The position numbers and the translations under genes were made by a program. From Aquanectria penicillioides (taxonomy: Eukaryota; Ascomycota; Sordariomycetes; Hypocreales; Nectriaceae), in the NCBI GenBank assembly GCA_003415625.1, contig PYIU01000009.1, positions 3,286,001-3,350,000 on the forward strand: DNA of 64,000 nt, given 5' to 3'. Of the stretch, positions 11,614 to 22,120 are shown one piece after another. The first letter of the stretch is position 1. Every line of letters begins with the position of its first letter. The notes below the pieces were generated by a model. That model did not search any database, had not been told where the DNA came from, and saw only the letters and a program-made list of their open reading frames with translations.

Positions 11614-12572
11614 CTACATCAAGACCCCATGAAGTGCAAGGCTTAGCAGCTTGGAATCTTTAATCTCATCCGTCCTCTTCACAAGCTCTTCCATATCCCA
11701 GTTTGACCAAATAAACTTGCTTTTCAAGAACCGCGCCTCCGGCGATGCCAGCCAGACACAAACGCCTGCCGGTAGCATGGCTAGGTTCAGGGTCAGCATT
11801 ATTGAACAGGCAGGTTCTGTCAAGAGGGCCACTTCAGAGAACAGAAGTATTGGTTGCATCACTCACCATCGTCAGGGGCTTCCGCGTGCATCCCGTTCAT
11901 CGGAGTCGGAACCCAGCCGGGGTGGAGATGAACGACATGGAAATCCTGATTCTCGTAGGCGAATTGATCCACTAGCTTGAGAGCAGCCAGTTTGCTTATG
12001 TTGTAGGCACCATAGTCCACAATGGCGCGAGTGTGGGCAGTACCGGTCGAAACATCGATCAATACAGGATCAAAGCTGCAGCGTGATGCAAAAGCTTGCA
12101 TAACATTCAGCGTAGTAAGTGTGTTGAGTTCGAATGCACGCATGAGGTTCGCGCCATCATATTCCGCCATCTTGCCGGGCGTTGGGAGAGTTGCGGCACA
12201 AGAAACAAGAATATCGATCTTACCAGACTTGTTAGCGACATTGTCCAAAGCTTTCTCAACTTGGGCCTTGTCCACGAGGTCAGCGACTTCGTAGAAAACA
12301 CCCGTCTTTGGGTTGGGGGCTGCAGCTTTGATCGCGGCTACTCCAATCTGGAGTCGATCAACCCTGCGGCCGATATTAGTCAATGACTTTGCACCCGCCA
12401 TTGCGAACCCGGTAGCGATGGCGCTGCCAATTCCAGAGCCACCGCCGGTCACAACCACAGTCTTGCCGGCAGCGGACATTTCTAGACGGTCTAGAGATAT
12501 GAATGGATAAGGCTTAGAGTGCCATGTCTCTGTAAAAGAGACGATGGGGGGGAAGGCGCTTGAGTCGGCCAT
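11614..12572 (-). CDS. short-chain dehydrogenase/reductase (SDR 1)
   Basis: Cytosolic NAD(P)-dependent oxidoreductase of 290 residues; substrate unknown. Exon 1 is 12572-11867, then an 86 bp intron (GTGAGT...CCTAG), then exon 2 11780-11614. The Rossmann motif is TGGGSGIG, followed by GRR after beta-2 and a DLVDK acidic segment. The catalytic Tyr and Lys are in YGAYNISK. After HLHPGWVPTPM the intron interrupts the substrate loop, and exon 2 supplies the C-terminal helix (LPAGVCVWLASPEARFLKSK). The start is taken at the first ATG (MADSSAF); an upstream TTG in the same frame is not used. It sits between factor 1 and a DUF1275 gene, all on the minus strand. The promoter carries an unusual CCGGCGGA inverted repeat. 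Confidence 0.88.
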
Positions 12573-13408
12573 AATGAATGCTGTCAAGTGTTTGTAAAAT
12601 TGATCAACGATGTTTCGGCGTGAGGGCTAAAGAGAACAGAGGGGGGGATATGTCAGTCTTATATACTTGAGCTGAAACTATTTCACGCCCATTTTCCTGC
12701 TCCACTTCTTGTTCTTCCCTCATAAGGTCCGCCGGCTTTGAGGTTGTAAATACGATTATTATAAAGCCCAAGTCCGGCGGACTTCTCCTTGGCATTCATT
12801 GGACAGCGCATCGCCATGAGGTGGGGCTCATATCTCAGTGATGGGTCGATATCCCCATTAGATCACCGATTTTTGGCACCGTTCAGGCTTCTACTACGAA
12901 GCATTGAGATTATCAGATCATAACCATTTTGTTTCACAAATGTTTGTGCTAAGTTATCCAAAAGCTTGAGAAAAAACTCGAATTTATCAATTCGCCTGCC
13001 GCCGAAGATTGGCGTTCCTACCCTCAGCTTCCCTGCAAGCAAGGTTCCCATCATGCCAGCCAGAACAATTGCCGTGTATTCTATGAAAGTGTATCTTTTT
13101 ATGTTCCATCCGAGCCAAACTCCGTTTAAGGAATATTGATGAATATTCAAGCACCGCCTCATCCCTAATCGCATCAACTTCCCGGCTCCATTTTCAGTCA
13201 AATCTATATAATGAACACGCCTGTAGACTCCCCGTTGCCACCAACAGGCCAAGCTAGTAAGATGTTCTCTTCCACGGGGAGAATGTGTATTAAATCCATG
13301 CAGCACAAGATAGACATTAAGTATGTCTGTGCTCATTTTGTAATGCAAACCAAGGTGAGTATTTTCGCCCTCGCCCGATACTCTCCGCGCAATGCAATCA
13401 TCGGTCGA
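12573..13408. other. intergenic, promoter region of SDR 1
   Basis: It contains the inverted repeat at 12724-12784. No frame is convincing. Confidence 0.6.
12724..12784. promoter_or_regulatory. inverted repeat upstream of SDR 1, candidate operator
   Basis: Arms of 15 bp (12724-12738 and 12770-12784) match as inverted repeats at 13 positions and share TCCGCCGG/CCGGCGGA. They lie about 150-210 bp upstream of the SDR 1 ATG. Paired CGG triplets are the usual target of Zn2Cys6 dimers, so factor 1 next door is a candidate binder (inference). Confidence 0.5.
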
Positions 13409-14245
13409 TTAAACCATCGACTCATTGCGAGTCAGCTTCTGAGATGGAGAAAACAGGTACAGAAACGTGACGAGGAACTTGCCGCCTCCAGAAACTGCAA
13501 GCACTGTGGCAGAGCCTGCATGCCTGTAAATCAGAGCGCCGATGAGAGACCCAGCTACCAGGGCTGCCAGGAATGCAATCCGCCTCGATCGCGGGCGATT
13601 CTCTACCACGAGCAGCTTCTGGTCAATCATCAAGTCAACCCACGCTGCAGTCGCCATGGCCGTGCTAATCTCTGTCATGGCCAAGCTGCGCGACTGGACA
13701 ACCTGGCTGCCCGCAGCAAACGCCAACAAGCCGACGACTGCGAGTGCTGCTGGACCGCTGCTCTCAATGCCGTACTTGTACTGGACTCCTGCGGCACCCA
13801 AAACGAAGCAGCTTTGGATAAAGTTGCACAGAGTAAGCCACCATCGCTTGCGAGGGCCGATGAGGTGGCCCAGCTGGCCAGTCAACCACACAGCTCCGAG
13901 AAACAGCCCGAGAGCCATGCCAATATTCGATGTTATGAACATTTCTCCATTAAGGCTGGGGATTATAAGGGCCAGGCATAGAAACACTGTGTTTCCGGTC
14001 TGGTTTGAGGCGAAGCAGTGGTAATCGGGAAAGGTCATGGCATCTACGCATTGTTCAGTCGATGCCATCCAAATCGATGCTAGGATAGATTACACACCTT
14101 GCATGCCGATGCAGAACGTTAGCATAATAAGCTGAAGCTCAACGAAAGTTGAAGCTTGGACATCTTCTGTGAAGTGTTGACGAAACCGGCGGAAATTCCA
14201 AGAATCGCCGCTGCGGCGTTCGGTAGTGGACTTGGCTTCCTTCAT
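13409..14245 (-). CDS. DUF1275 (YoaK-type) integral membrane protein
   Basis: Exon 1 is 14245-14098, then a 54 bp intron, then exon 2 14043-13409; 260 residues from the first in-frame ATG. The family hallmark is seen across the splice: FCIGMQDAMTFPDY followed by CFASNQTGNTV. About six hydrophobic helices follow, with the paired LLAFAAGSQV and FLAALVAGSLIGAL segments typical of the family. Function is unknown; bacterial relatives are predicted transporters or permeases. The reading frame stays open upstream of 14245 to a possible acceptor (CAG at 14335-14337), encoding a plausible N-terminal extension, so the true start could be in an earlier exon. Expression is probably separate from SDR 1, as an 836 bp gap lies between them. 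Confidence 0.82.
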
Positions 14246-14551
14246 GTCTGAGGGCGGAGAAGGGTTTATGGCTGGGATGTCATGCAATATTTCCTTGGCG
14301 GTCTGCTCAGGGTGCGGGACAAGATGTTTTCGTCCTGAAATGGAATAAAATAAGGAATTTAAAAATTACAAGCAATGGGGAAAGAAAAGAAAAGGAGGAC
14401 TACGTCGAAAATTGACTGTTTTACCGGCTGGTAAGTTGTCCGGCACGGAGCCGATAGCCGTTTGACATGGCCGGCTGGAGCCCAAATCCCCGGAGAGGTC
14501 AACGGGGTTGACTCGTATCAACGCTAAATTTTCCTAGTTTATTTTTTCTTT

Positions 14552-14553
<2 letters not shown>

Positions 14554-14582
<29 letters not shown>
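14554..14582. repeat. T29 homopolymer
   Basis: This is a run of 29 thymines. It is a likely nucleosome-excluding tract and a place where assembly length may be wrong. Confidence 0.9.
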
Positions 14583-16578
14583 CAGAAGCGACTGCCGGCG
14601 CTTTGTTCTTGAAAACACCAAACCGCTTCCCGAGATCCTGCAATAGCCATGTGTCTGCATACACGGGAAACACTCAACACCAGGAACGGATCATCCCGGA
14701 TGGTTTTTCAACTTGATGCTCTTTGTATCAGTAGTTGTCTCAAGAGAGAAGTAAAAATAGAGTGAACAGATGGCCAGCAACCACACGCAAACTTTTACCT
14801 CTTCTACTCGGTATCGACATTATCCAGGCTCAGCTTGAATAAAAACATCCGTCAACTTGAACAAGCTGGGTAATGACACATCCACCTCCCACCCCATCCC
14901 ATCAAGATGCACAGACAGATGAACTCCAGAGGGCTCCGCGCAGATCGCCGGCTCCAAGTGGCTCTCGGTGCGAGTCTCCGTCTAGCCAATTATCTTCTTT
15001 TTTTAGATGGACTTGGCGTTGCCGTGTTTCCGGGCTGTGGGGAATGTGGATCATCCAGCAAACAAGGCTGGTTCCCCGACAGCCGTTCGCCGATTCCACG
15101 GCCTGAGATGAGTGGGCTAAAAAGCCCGAGAACCATCTGGGAATAACCTTTTCCAGGTCCGGAGCGTGGGTGGCGATCCACCAAGTCCGATTCAGCTTCA
15201 AAAGAAGGTCGTCATCCCGCTGTCAGTCTCTTAGTTGGGGAAGTGTTAGATAACCGAAAATAGTTTATTTGGTTCCATATAGCAACATTACCTTGTTTTC
15301 TTTGTTTGATTGTCGGAGGCTTGAGAACCAGAAGCAGCCAAACACCAGCCCAAGACATCTTACCACGTTTCACGCATGTTGTGTACTACAATATCAAGCT
15401 TGTGAATATCCGGACCTCATCACAAAGTTCACATTGATTTCACATAATACAATTCGCAAACAAAAACCGAAAAGACCATGTTAGTAGACGTAGTTTGTTG
15501 GTGGAAGGGGACACTGGCCAAAACACACACCCCACCCAGAAGGGTATAGGGTAAGCAGATTCGGTGATGACCGAATAGCCTTTCCAAGCAGCTGCGAACA
15601 ACTTGGGAGAGTGTTAGAGCATCTGATCAGAAGCTCTGGAGTGCCCCTAAAAGAAAAGGGAAAGGAATATAAAAGGGGGAGTCATAAATAAAGGAATGTC
15701 ATAAGGGGGCTGCACCAGGACTTCAATAGAGTCCAAATGCAAGGAATTCAGGATTTCAAAAATAAAAATTGGTTGGAGAAAACTGCCTGTTCATTTCCTA
15801 TGTCTTTGAGGTCCCTTTTATCTTCCCTGACCAACCTGATGACAGATTGATCCACATTACCCTAGACCCCAACTCAGTAGTAATCTAATATCAGATTCAT
15901 CGCGTATGATAAGTAGCTACCCTGTACCATACCCCCCATTTGCCCACTCAACTACGCAATTAGAAACCTCAAGACATGAACAATCCAAATGCCGAAGAAT
16001 AAACGGGAAACCACCACTTGAATAGCGTTATCGACGAATAAAAGCTTTTTTTAAGGACTGGGCTGGCATTAATTCCTCCTCCGATGACCTCGTCTGAATG
16101 TGATAGCTGCTACAGATGTTCTTGACAACGCACAAAGTGCGCATAGGAATTGACTCAAAACCCCCCTCATAGAGCATTACAAATCTATGAATGAGGCTTA
16201 AAGGCTTCGTCATCATGCACAATGGCATGGAGAAGATTTGAGATACGGTAAATGGGATCGGCTGTAGCCGCAGCCATATCCAATCATATTGCGTAGCGCA
16301 GGACTCCCTATTTGCCGCAGACGACAGCCAATCAGGGAGCGGACCGCAGAGTAGAGGAGTGGCTTTAACTGGGGCCATGTCTAACGATTGTGGACATTCA
16401 CAGGGTGTTCCACGGCTGGACCTCCTGAGTAAGATGACCAAATCCTGTGATGGAACGTGAATCTGGGCAGTCAGTTTGGCAGGGTGATTTATAATCTGGT
16501 TTCTCCTTGGTTGTAATCTGATTCATCATTGTTGCCGGAGGACGCCCGGCAGTAAGTCCTTGGCTGTCGAAATTGTCT

Positions 16579-16586
16579 TATAAATA
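16579..16586 (+). promoter_or_regulatory. TATA box candidate of the flavoprotein gene
   Basis: TATAAATA lies 108 bp before the ATG, followed by a pyrimidine-rich leader. Confidence 0.5.
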
Positions 16587-16693
16587 GGTATAAATTCGCC
16601 CTGTGGCTTTACAATCAAAGTCTCTGCACCTACCAGTTCAATCCTTATTCATCATTAAAAAAAACCTTCAAATATACTCAAAGAACATACGGA

Positions 16694-17854
16694 ATGACCA
16701 AGACACTCGTGATTCTCGGCGCTGGCTTCGCCGGCCTGCCAGCCGCCCATTCCATCCTCAAACACCAGGCCGACAAGCTAGACCTGAAGGTCTTGCTTGT
16801 GTCCCCAGCAGACGACTACTACTGGGCACTGGCATCCCCTAGGGTCGTTGTTCCTAACAAAATGAGCGACGATAAGATCTTCTTTAACATCCCCAAATTG
16901 TTCGAAAAGTACCCACCTTCGCGATTCGAGTTTGTCCACGGCAGGGCAGAGACTTGGGAGCCGAGCAAGAACTCAGTGCTTGTTGCCATGAACGATGGAT
17001 CCTCGCGCAATATCGAATACCATACTATCATCGTTGCGACAGGCAGCTCCGCCAAAAATGACATGCCTTGGAAGCTGGTGGGCGACAGTCGGCAGACTCA
17101 TGCAGCGCTCGCAGATCTCCGCCATCAAGTAAAAAATGCAAAGTCAATTGTTGTAGGAGGTGGCGGCCCTACTGGTGTTGAGTTTGCTGGTGAACTGGGA
17201 TCCGCGTATGCAAAGATGGGGGCAAAGTCGGTTACTATCCTCACTAGCGACTCAATGCTTTTGGAAAAGCGCATCATGGGGAGAGTGCGAATGGAAGCGA
17301 AAAAGAATTTGGAAAAGTTGAAGGTCAAGGTTATTCTGAACACAAGGGTGTCAAACACCACAAAGAATGAGAAGGACGCCACAATCCTAGAACTTACTCA
17401 CAGCGACGGCACCACTGAGACATTGAAGACGGATTTGTTTGTGCCGACTTGGGGAATGCAGTTCAACTCGGACTTCGCACCAGCCAGCTTGCGCGAGACC
17501 AATGGCCGCCTAAAGATAACAAAGACCAGACAAGCACCCGGCTATAACAACGCCTTCATCGTCGGTGATGTGGCCGATGGCGAGACCTTGCAAGTGATGT
17601 ATGCTGAGTCTCATGTCAAGTACGTTTTGACGGCGCTCGAGCAGTACTTTACTGGTCGGGAGGTCCCCGAGTATGTCCCTAGAACTTCTTTTGGACACCT
17701 TGTTTCCATTGGGCCTGATTACGCCACTGGTCAACTTTTCGGCTACAAGCCCTGGGCTTGGATTATTTGGTATTTCAAATCGAGGACTCTGGGGACCGAC
17801 TATGCTCCAGCTTGTGCAGAGGGCCAGAGGTTTGTGACCGCGGGATCGATATAA
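16694..17854 (+). CDS. AIF/AMID-like FAD-dependent NAD(P)H oxidoreductase
   Basis: Intronless, 386 residues. It belongs to the pyridine nucleotide-disulfide oxidoreductase fold, closest in look to fungal homologues of AMID/FSP1 (apoptosis-inducing factor-like). These proteins use FAD and NAD(P)H to reduce quinones or similar acceptors (family knowledge). Motifs seen: the N-terminal FAD-binding GAGFAGLPAA after a beta strand; ATG at the end of the first domain (IIVATGSSAK); the NAD-binding GGGPTGVEFAGEL; and the second FAD motif FIVGDVADG. The C-terminal segment GYKPWAWIIWYFKSRTLG is aromatic and amphipathic and could associate with membrane. No mitochondrial presequence is evident. It converges on factor 2, with 238 bp between the stops. 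The ATG is the first codon of the conserved beta strand, so the start is firm. Confidence 0.9.
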   Translation: MTKTLVILGAGFAGLPAAHSILKHQADKLDLKVLLVSPADDYYWALASPRVVVPNKMSDDKIFFNIPKLFEKYPPSRFEFVHGRAETWEPSKNSVLVAMNDGSSRNIEYHTIIVATGSSAKNDMPWKLVGDSRQTHAALADLRHQVKNAKSIVVGGGGPTGVEFAGELGSAYAKMGAKSVTILTSDSMLLEKRIMGRVRMEAKKNLEKLKVKVILNTRVSNTTKNEKDATILELTHSDGTTETLKTDLFVPTWGMQFNSDFAPASLRETNGRLKITKTRQAPGYNNAFIVGDVADGETLQVMYAESHVKYVLTALEQYFTGREVPEYVPRTSFGHLVSIGPDYATGQLFGYKPWAWIIWYFKSRTLGTDYAPACAEGQRFVTAGSI

Positions 17855-18092
17855 ATTGACCAGACAACGTGTTTTCCCTTGTCAAAATTGATGCAAGCTC
17901 GGAGCAGTTTGGTTGTGTATAACTTGATATATTATATGCAGTAGCAGTTCTTTCATAGTATCTCAACATTCATTGCTCTGGATAATCTGTTTCAGTGATA
18001 AAACTAGTCCATTCAAGTTGTATTGAGCGCGTGATAAAGATAAGAAAAGGCGGTCGTAAAAATCGAAAGAAGTGTTGCTTCTACACCCCAAG

Positions 18093-19896
18093 TTAAAGAA
18101 GGAGGATGGACGAAGTAAGGTCAAGGCAATCTTTCCAAGTCAGATTTACCGTCTGGCGCCTTCTTCTCCAGACCTCTTCCAAGATTGGGAGGATTCTCTG
18201 TCGATGTTTGAGAGCTGCATCGAGCAGTGGCGGAGAGGAGAAGATATCTCGGAAAAAGATCTGCTCGTTCGGCTGCGCCACGGTACCAATGACATAGAGC
18301 GGACAGACCACTGCTCGCAAGACCTCCGGGGAGTCGCTAGTTTGTAACATTTTGATGATTCCAGACACATGCATGGCCAATACCTCCAAGTTTTGGAAGC
18401 CTTGGGTAACCAGGTGGAGGTAAACTGAAGCCATGTGGGCAAATATAGATGTTATGAAAGCAGAGGGATCCGACATTGCATTGAAGACAATGGCAGCATC
18501 GCATTCGGAGATCCCAAAGCCCTTCAAACCTTCCTGGGTCATGCCGAGATGAATTTCCAGGCTAATCCGACTTATAGCCTGCTCAAAGTGTATCGAATCG
18601 AAGCGCCCTTGACGCAAGGCCTGCTCCTTTTGCGCGTATAGCGTAGAGATGTTTCCAATATGCGCTACTGCTGAGTTTTTGCAGCCCATGATTTTCTCGA
18701 ACTGAGTTGCGGAGCCAAGGGCGAGGATGGAGGGATGGAAGGCCAGTAAATATGGCTCCACACCCGTTGTTATGGAAGAGATGATGTCGAGCCATACCAT
18801 GGTGCCCCCTAGAAACCTGAAGGAAGTGACTATTTCGGTATCCACGGATTCGTTTTCTGGGATTGGGCGGCCTTCAAGTAATGCAATTCTGGAGTGTTCT
18901 GATAGACCAAAATCCACCAAGCCCATTGTGTGCTGTTGGCGGTACATGCTCAACAACACATCTAAATGTGCTCTCCATGTATTTCCAGGGCCAGAAAATA
19001 GCTATTTAAAGTCGTCAGCACGTAATTTGGAAAGCGTCTGATATTATATACCTCAAAAAATAGTAGTTGGACAATTGCAGCCGCGGTGCCTATTTTGAGT
19101 GCTGGGCAATCCTCTTTGGCAGAATGATATACCACTTTCATGCAAACCTCAAGGTGGCCTTCTTGTTGATTCAGAGAAGTAGTTTGGGACGCAGGACTCA
19201 TAGTTTCAGCCCCAATTGTTCGTCGGTGGTAAGCACTGACGGCAAGTGCAGCATGGTAGAAAGATTTCGCCTGAAGCAAGAGGGCAAGCAACCAGCCTCG
19301 TCCTCCTTCTGAGATATCTGGGTTGTAAATCGGATACTGGAGTGGGAACACCTTGTCTAGAAAGTGCATCAACAAGATTGCGTCCTGGGTAGGAACATTG
19401 GCTGAGCTACTCTCCGAAGAATGTCGAGCTGGCAGTGACTGTGGTGTGTCCTGCTTGGTGTTAGAATGCTTGAATAAAAACGGAAGTTGCATGTACCGAC
19501 TGCAGAAACGCCTCGTGACGAGCCCAAGCCGCTATCTAGTGGAGTAGCCTGACTTGATTGAAAGGGGGGTTGGGCAGTTGAGGGTGGTGTAATCGAAGAA
19601 CTTTGGATGGAGTCATTTGGGGATGATTTTGGCGCTGGTCTAATGGCTTGATTTCCCCGGCGTGCAAACCTCAAGGCAGTTTTTCGTCTTGAAGTGCTCT
19701 TCACAACTTCTCGAAAACTGTGGATGATTGCTCGCCGCTCTTCAACATTTTGCATCCAACCAGGTTTAGGGCCATAGCCATAGCAGGTGATTGCTAGTGA
19801 TTCGCAAGTATTGCAACAGGGTCGAACTTCATCACATTTCTTTTTACGAAGGCGGCAAGTCCAGCAGCCTTGTCTACTTCGAAGAGGACCATTCAT
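18093..19896 (-). CDS. Zn2Cys6 transcription factor (factor 2; Fungal_trans_2/ACR-2-like)
   Basis: Exons are 19896-19497, 19428-19052 and 19001-18093, giving 561 residues. The zinc cluster is at residues 10-38 (GCWTCRLRKKKC, CNTCESLAITC) followed by YGYGPKPGWM. That cluster context is typical of the acriflavine-sensitivity-control/PRO1 group. A Ser/Pro-rich linker follows, then a helical Fungal_trans_2-type domain with FLDKVFPLQYP, the marker segment GRGWLLALLLQAKSFYHAAL and several TWRAHLDVL-type helices. Intron 1 (19496-19429, 68 bp) was chosen because nearer acceptors break the frame; it has a CTAAC branch site. Intron 2 (50 bp) is clear. It may regulate the adjacent flavoprotein or SDR 2, but no direct evidence exists. 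Confidence 0.87.
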
Positions 19897-20345
19897 CGGG
19901 GGCAGCCGGGTTTCGAGAACAGAGATTGGATAAACAGTAATTAATCAGGGTGCCGGTATGATTGAATGGTTGGGACAGGGTATATTAATTAGTTTCAGAG
20001 TAAGCCAGAAGAAAGCCGGCATTTCCATGACGCTATTGTCTAGAGCGGTGAGAAAGGGCAGAATCAACAGGCCCCACTATGGCTGTCGTCATTGGTAGAA
20101 GTGGCCTGGCAATGGTGATGTTTCTGTTCTGTTATCTGATACTGCACTTGAGTAGTTGAAACAAGTTTGAGCCTGCTTCAGACCAAGCAAGAATAATGCG
20201 CATTGCATCGACTCAAATATGCATCATGTGGAGAATCTTGCAGTCTCGAGGTTCTGTTTTATGAAGATGTGCTGGCGTAATCTTTGCAAACCGCAATTAA
20301 CGTGACAATCGAAACAGGGCTTTCCGTCACTCTCTATCAATGGCC
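19897..20345. other. short intergenic region
   Basis: This is the promoter of factor 2 and the 3' flank of SDR 2. No gene or clear motif array was seen. Confidence 0.6.
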
Positions 20346-21329
20346 TTATAATCCCACAAGCTCAATGGACTTATCCCATAGTTTGGTCGCCTTCTCCTCA
20401 TCATATACCCACGGCGCATGTCCTGGGCCAAGTTCGCCAGATTCCGGATCCCAAGGTCCAATAACTTGGCAGTTCTCGAGATACTTTCCACCCTTGCCTT
20501 CCAACTCCTTTGCGAGAGCCGCCCACACAGTCGTAGCGGCGCCCTGCTCGGGGCTCTTGAAAATCTCACGGTAACCTGGTTTCTCTAGGAAATCATCCAT
20601 CAATCCGTCAGGAAGATGCTGCTGGAGCCCGCTGAAAATGCCGCCAGGATGCAGACTGAATCCATGGAGACCCTGAGAGCCATACCTTCGCTCAATCTCG
20701 TTCGCCGTCCAATTCATGGCCGTCTTACTTTGGCCGTAAGCTAGCCAGGAATCATATGTGCCATCCATGTTCACGTTGTCGAACTGAACCTCGCTAAAGC
20801 GATGGGCAGAAGAAGAAACATTGACGACTCGAGAAGCGAAACCAGGCTCAGCGGCAGACAAGAGGGCGGGCTTCAGGAGCTGGATCAAGAGAAAATGCGC
20901 CAGGTGATTTGTTCCGAATTGAGTCTCAAACCCGTCAACGGTCCGGCCTTCAGGCGTGGCCATCACACCTGCGTTGTTGATAAGAATGTTCAACTTGTCG
21001 GTTTTGGAGAGGAACTCTGCCGCACAAGCCCGGACGCTTTCCAGGGAATTGAGATCAAGTTTAAGAAGGTGAACATTCGGCAGCTCAAGAAGGTCGCCCA
21101 ATGCCGCCTTGCCCTTCGTTAGATCACGGGAGGTAAGGTATAGTGTAGCTCCAGTCTTTGAAAGAGCCCGGGCTGTAGTAATGCCTATACCAGAAGAGCA
21201 ACCGGTGATGAAGATGGTCTTTCCAGCAAGCTTTCCCTCGAGGCCCTCGTCTTGAATAATCTGAAGAGCAGTAGGTCGAGCATCGCCAGGCCCCGCAGGG
21301 GTGACATGGGATGCAGCGTATTTAGACAT
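20346..21329 (-). CDS. SDR 2, retinol dehydrogenase/WWOX-like short-chain dehydrogenase
   Basis: Single exon, 327 residues, the usual length for fungal members of this SDR group. Motifs in order: TGCSSGIG cofactor loop near residue 43, SRDLTKG after beta-2, LDLNSLESV, NNAGVM, VNVSSSAH, catalytic YGQSK, and SLHPGGIFSGL. The N-terminal leader (Pro/Ala-rich, then EGLEGKLAGKTIF) is typical for retinol dehydrogenase-like fungal SDRs. It catalyses an NAD(P)-dependent alcohol/ketone conversion on an unknown substrate. It lies between factors 2 and 3 on the same strand. A cluster of GCGGA/TCCGC motifs lies 250-375 bp upstream of the ATG, matching the array in the promoter of factor 3. Confidence 0.92.
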   Translation of the reverse strand: MSKYAASHVTPAGPGDARPTALQIIQDEGLEGKLAGKTIFITGCSSGIGITTARALSKTGATLYLTSRDLTKGKAALGDLLELPNVHLLKLDLNSLESVRACAAEFLSKTDKLNILINNAGVMATPEGRTVDGFETQFGTNHLAHFLLIQLLKPALLSAAEPGFASRVVNVSSSAHRFSEVQFDNVNMDGTYDSWLAYGQSKTAMNWTANEIERRYGSQGLHGFSLHPGGIFSGLQQHLPDGLMDDFLEKPGYREIFKSPEQGAATTVWAALAKELEGKGGKYLENCQVIGPWDPESGELGPGHAPWVYDEEKATKLWDKSIELVGL

Positions 21330-22120
21330 GGTTCAGAGTGGTTGTAATTCGAAAGTAAATGTGAAAAGGGACTGATGAAGAGGAAATGATTGTTGGATTG
21401 GAGAGACGCGCAGCTTGTGCCGTCTTATATGGAACGGTGTCCCCTCTGGGACCCATCCAGTTCCAATGCAAGAACCCAGTAGAACTGACATCATTCACGG
21501 AGATAAACTCTTCATTCCGGAGGATGCAGAAAAGCTGAACTGGTTTAATTTATCATCATGTACGAAGGAACCATCGCGGACATATCCGGTGGCGCGAGCG
21601 GACAGACGGGCGGACAAGCGGGCGATGTTTGTATGGTGACCGAGTCCGCATCCGCCCACGTCCGCGTCCGCTACCGCAATCCCGCATCCGCATCCAACTC
21701 CGCATTCAAAATCTCTCTCCATGTGTGTGCCGTTGGATTAGAACTGGAGAGTTAGAGAATCAAGATAACTTATATATATGTATATTTGTTACTATTTATC
21801 CGAGTTACGCATGACGGCTAGACATGTCTCTACCAATGGAACTGATATTTCTCATCACATCCCCTACTAGCGCGATTGTGTTGTTGTGGTTGCTGGGACA
21901 GTGCCAGAGGACGCACAAGAGCAAAAAACTTATATAAAAGGTCATATTGAGACCTGAAGAATTGACATAGTTCTTAGTTATTCCAGGGTCACTAATATCG
22001 GGTTGGTATCTAAACGCCAAACACAACACAAGATTTCCTACCCTCGCTGTTGCCAAATCCCCTACGGCTGCGCAATGCTTTTCATGCCAATCATTTTTAT
22101 TCAGTAAGACACTTGGCGTC
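21330..22120. other. intergenic between SDR 2 and factor 3
   Basis: It holds the promoter of SDR 2 with a dense TCCGC/GCGGA cluster (21576-21703), and the 3' flank of factor 3. Confidence 0.7.
21576..21703. promoter_or_regulatory. cluster of nine GCGGA/TCCGC motifs upstream of SDR 2
   Basis: GCGGA occurs at 21576, 21598 and 21610; the reverse complement TCCGC occurs at 21645, 21651, 21661, 21667, 21687 and 21699. The two orientations face each other across about 30 bp. The arrangement suggests a multi-site target for a CGG-binding Zn2Cys6 factor. Confidence 0.6.

Larger units (their letters stand above)
14246..16693. other. intergenic, 2.4 kb
   Basis: It contains an uninterrupted 29-T tract (14554-14582) and low-complexity stretches. 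Open frames are short and unlike known proteins. The right end is the promoter of the flavoprotein gene. Confidence 0.65.

Noticed and set aside
13211..13981. 256-codon plus-strand frame
   Set aside because: It lies opposite exon 2 of the DUF1275 gene, whose spliced product has clear family motifs; the plus frame resembles nothing.
16028..16441. 137-codon minus-strand frame
   Set aside because: No known motif, no splice partners, and composition like neighbouring intergenic DNA.
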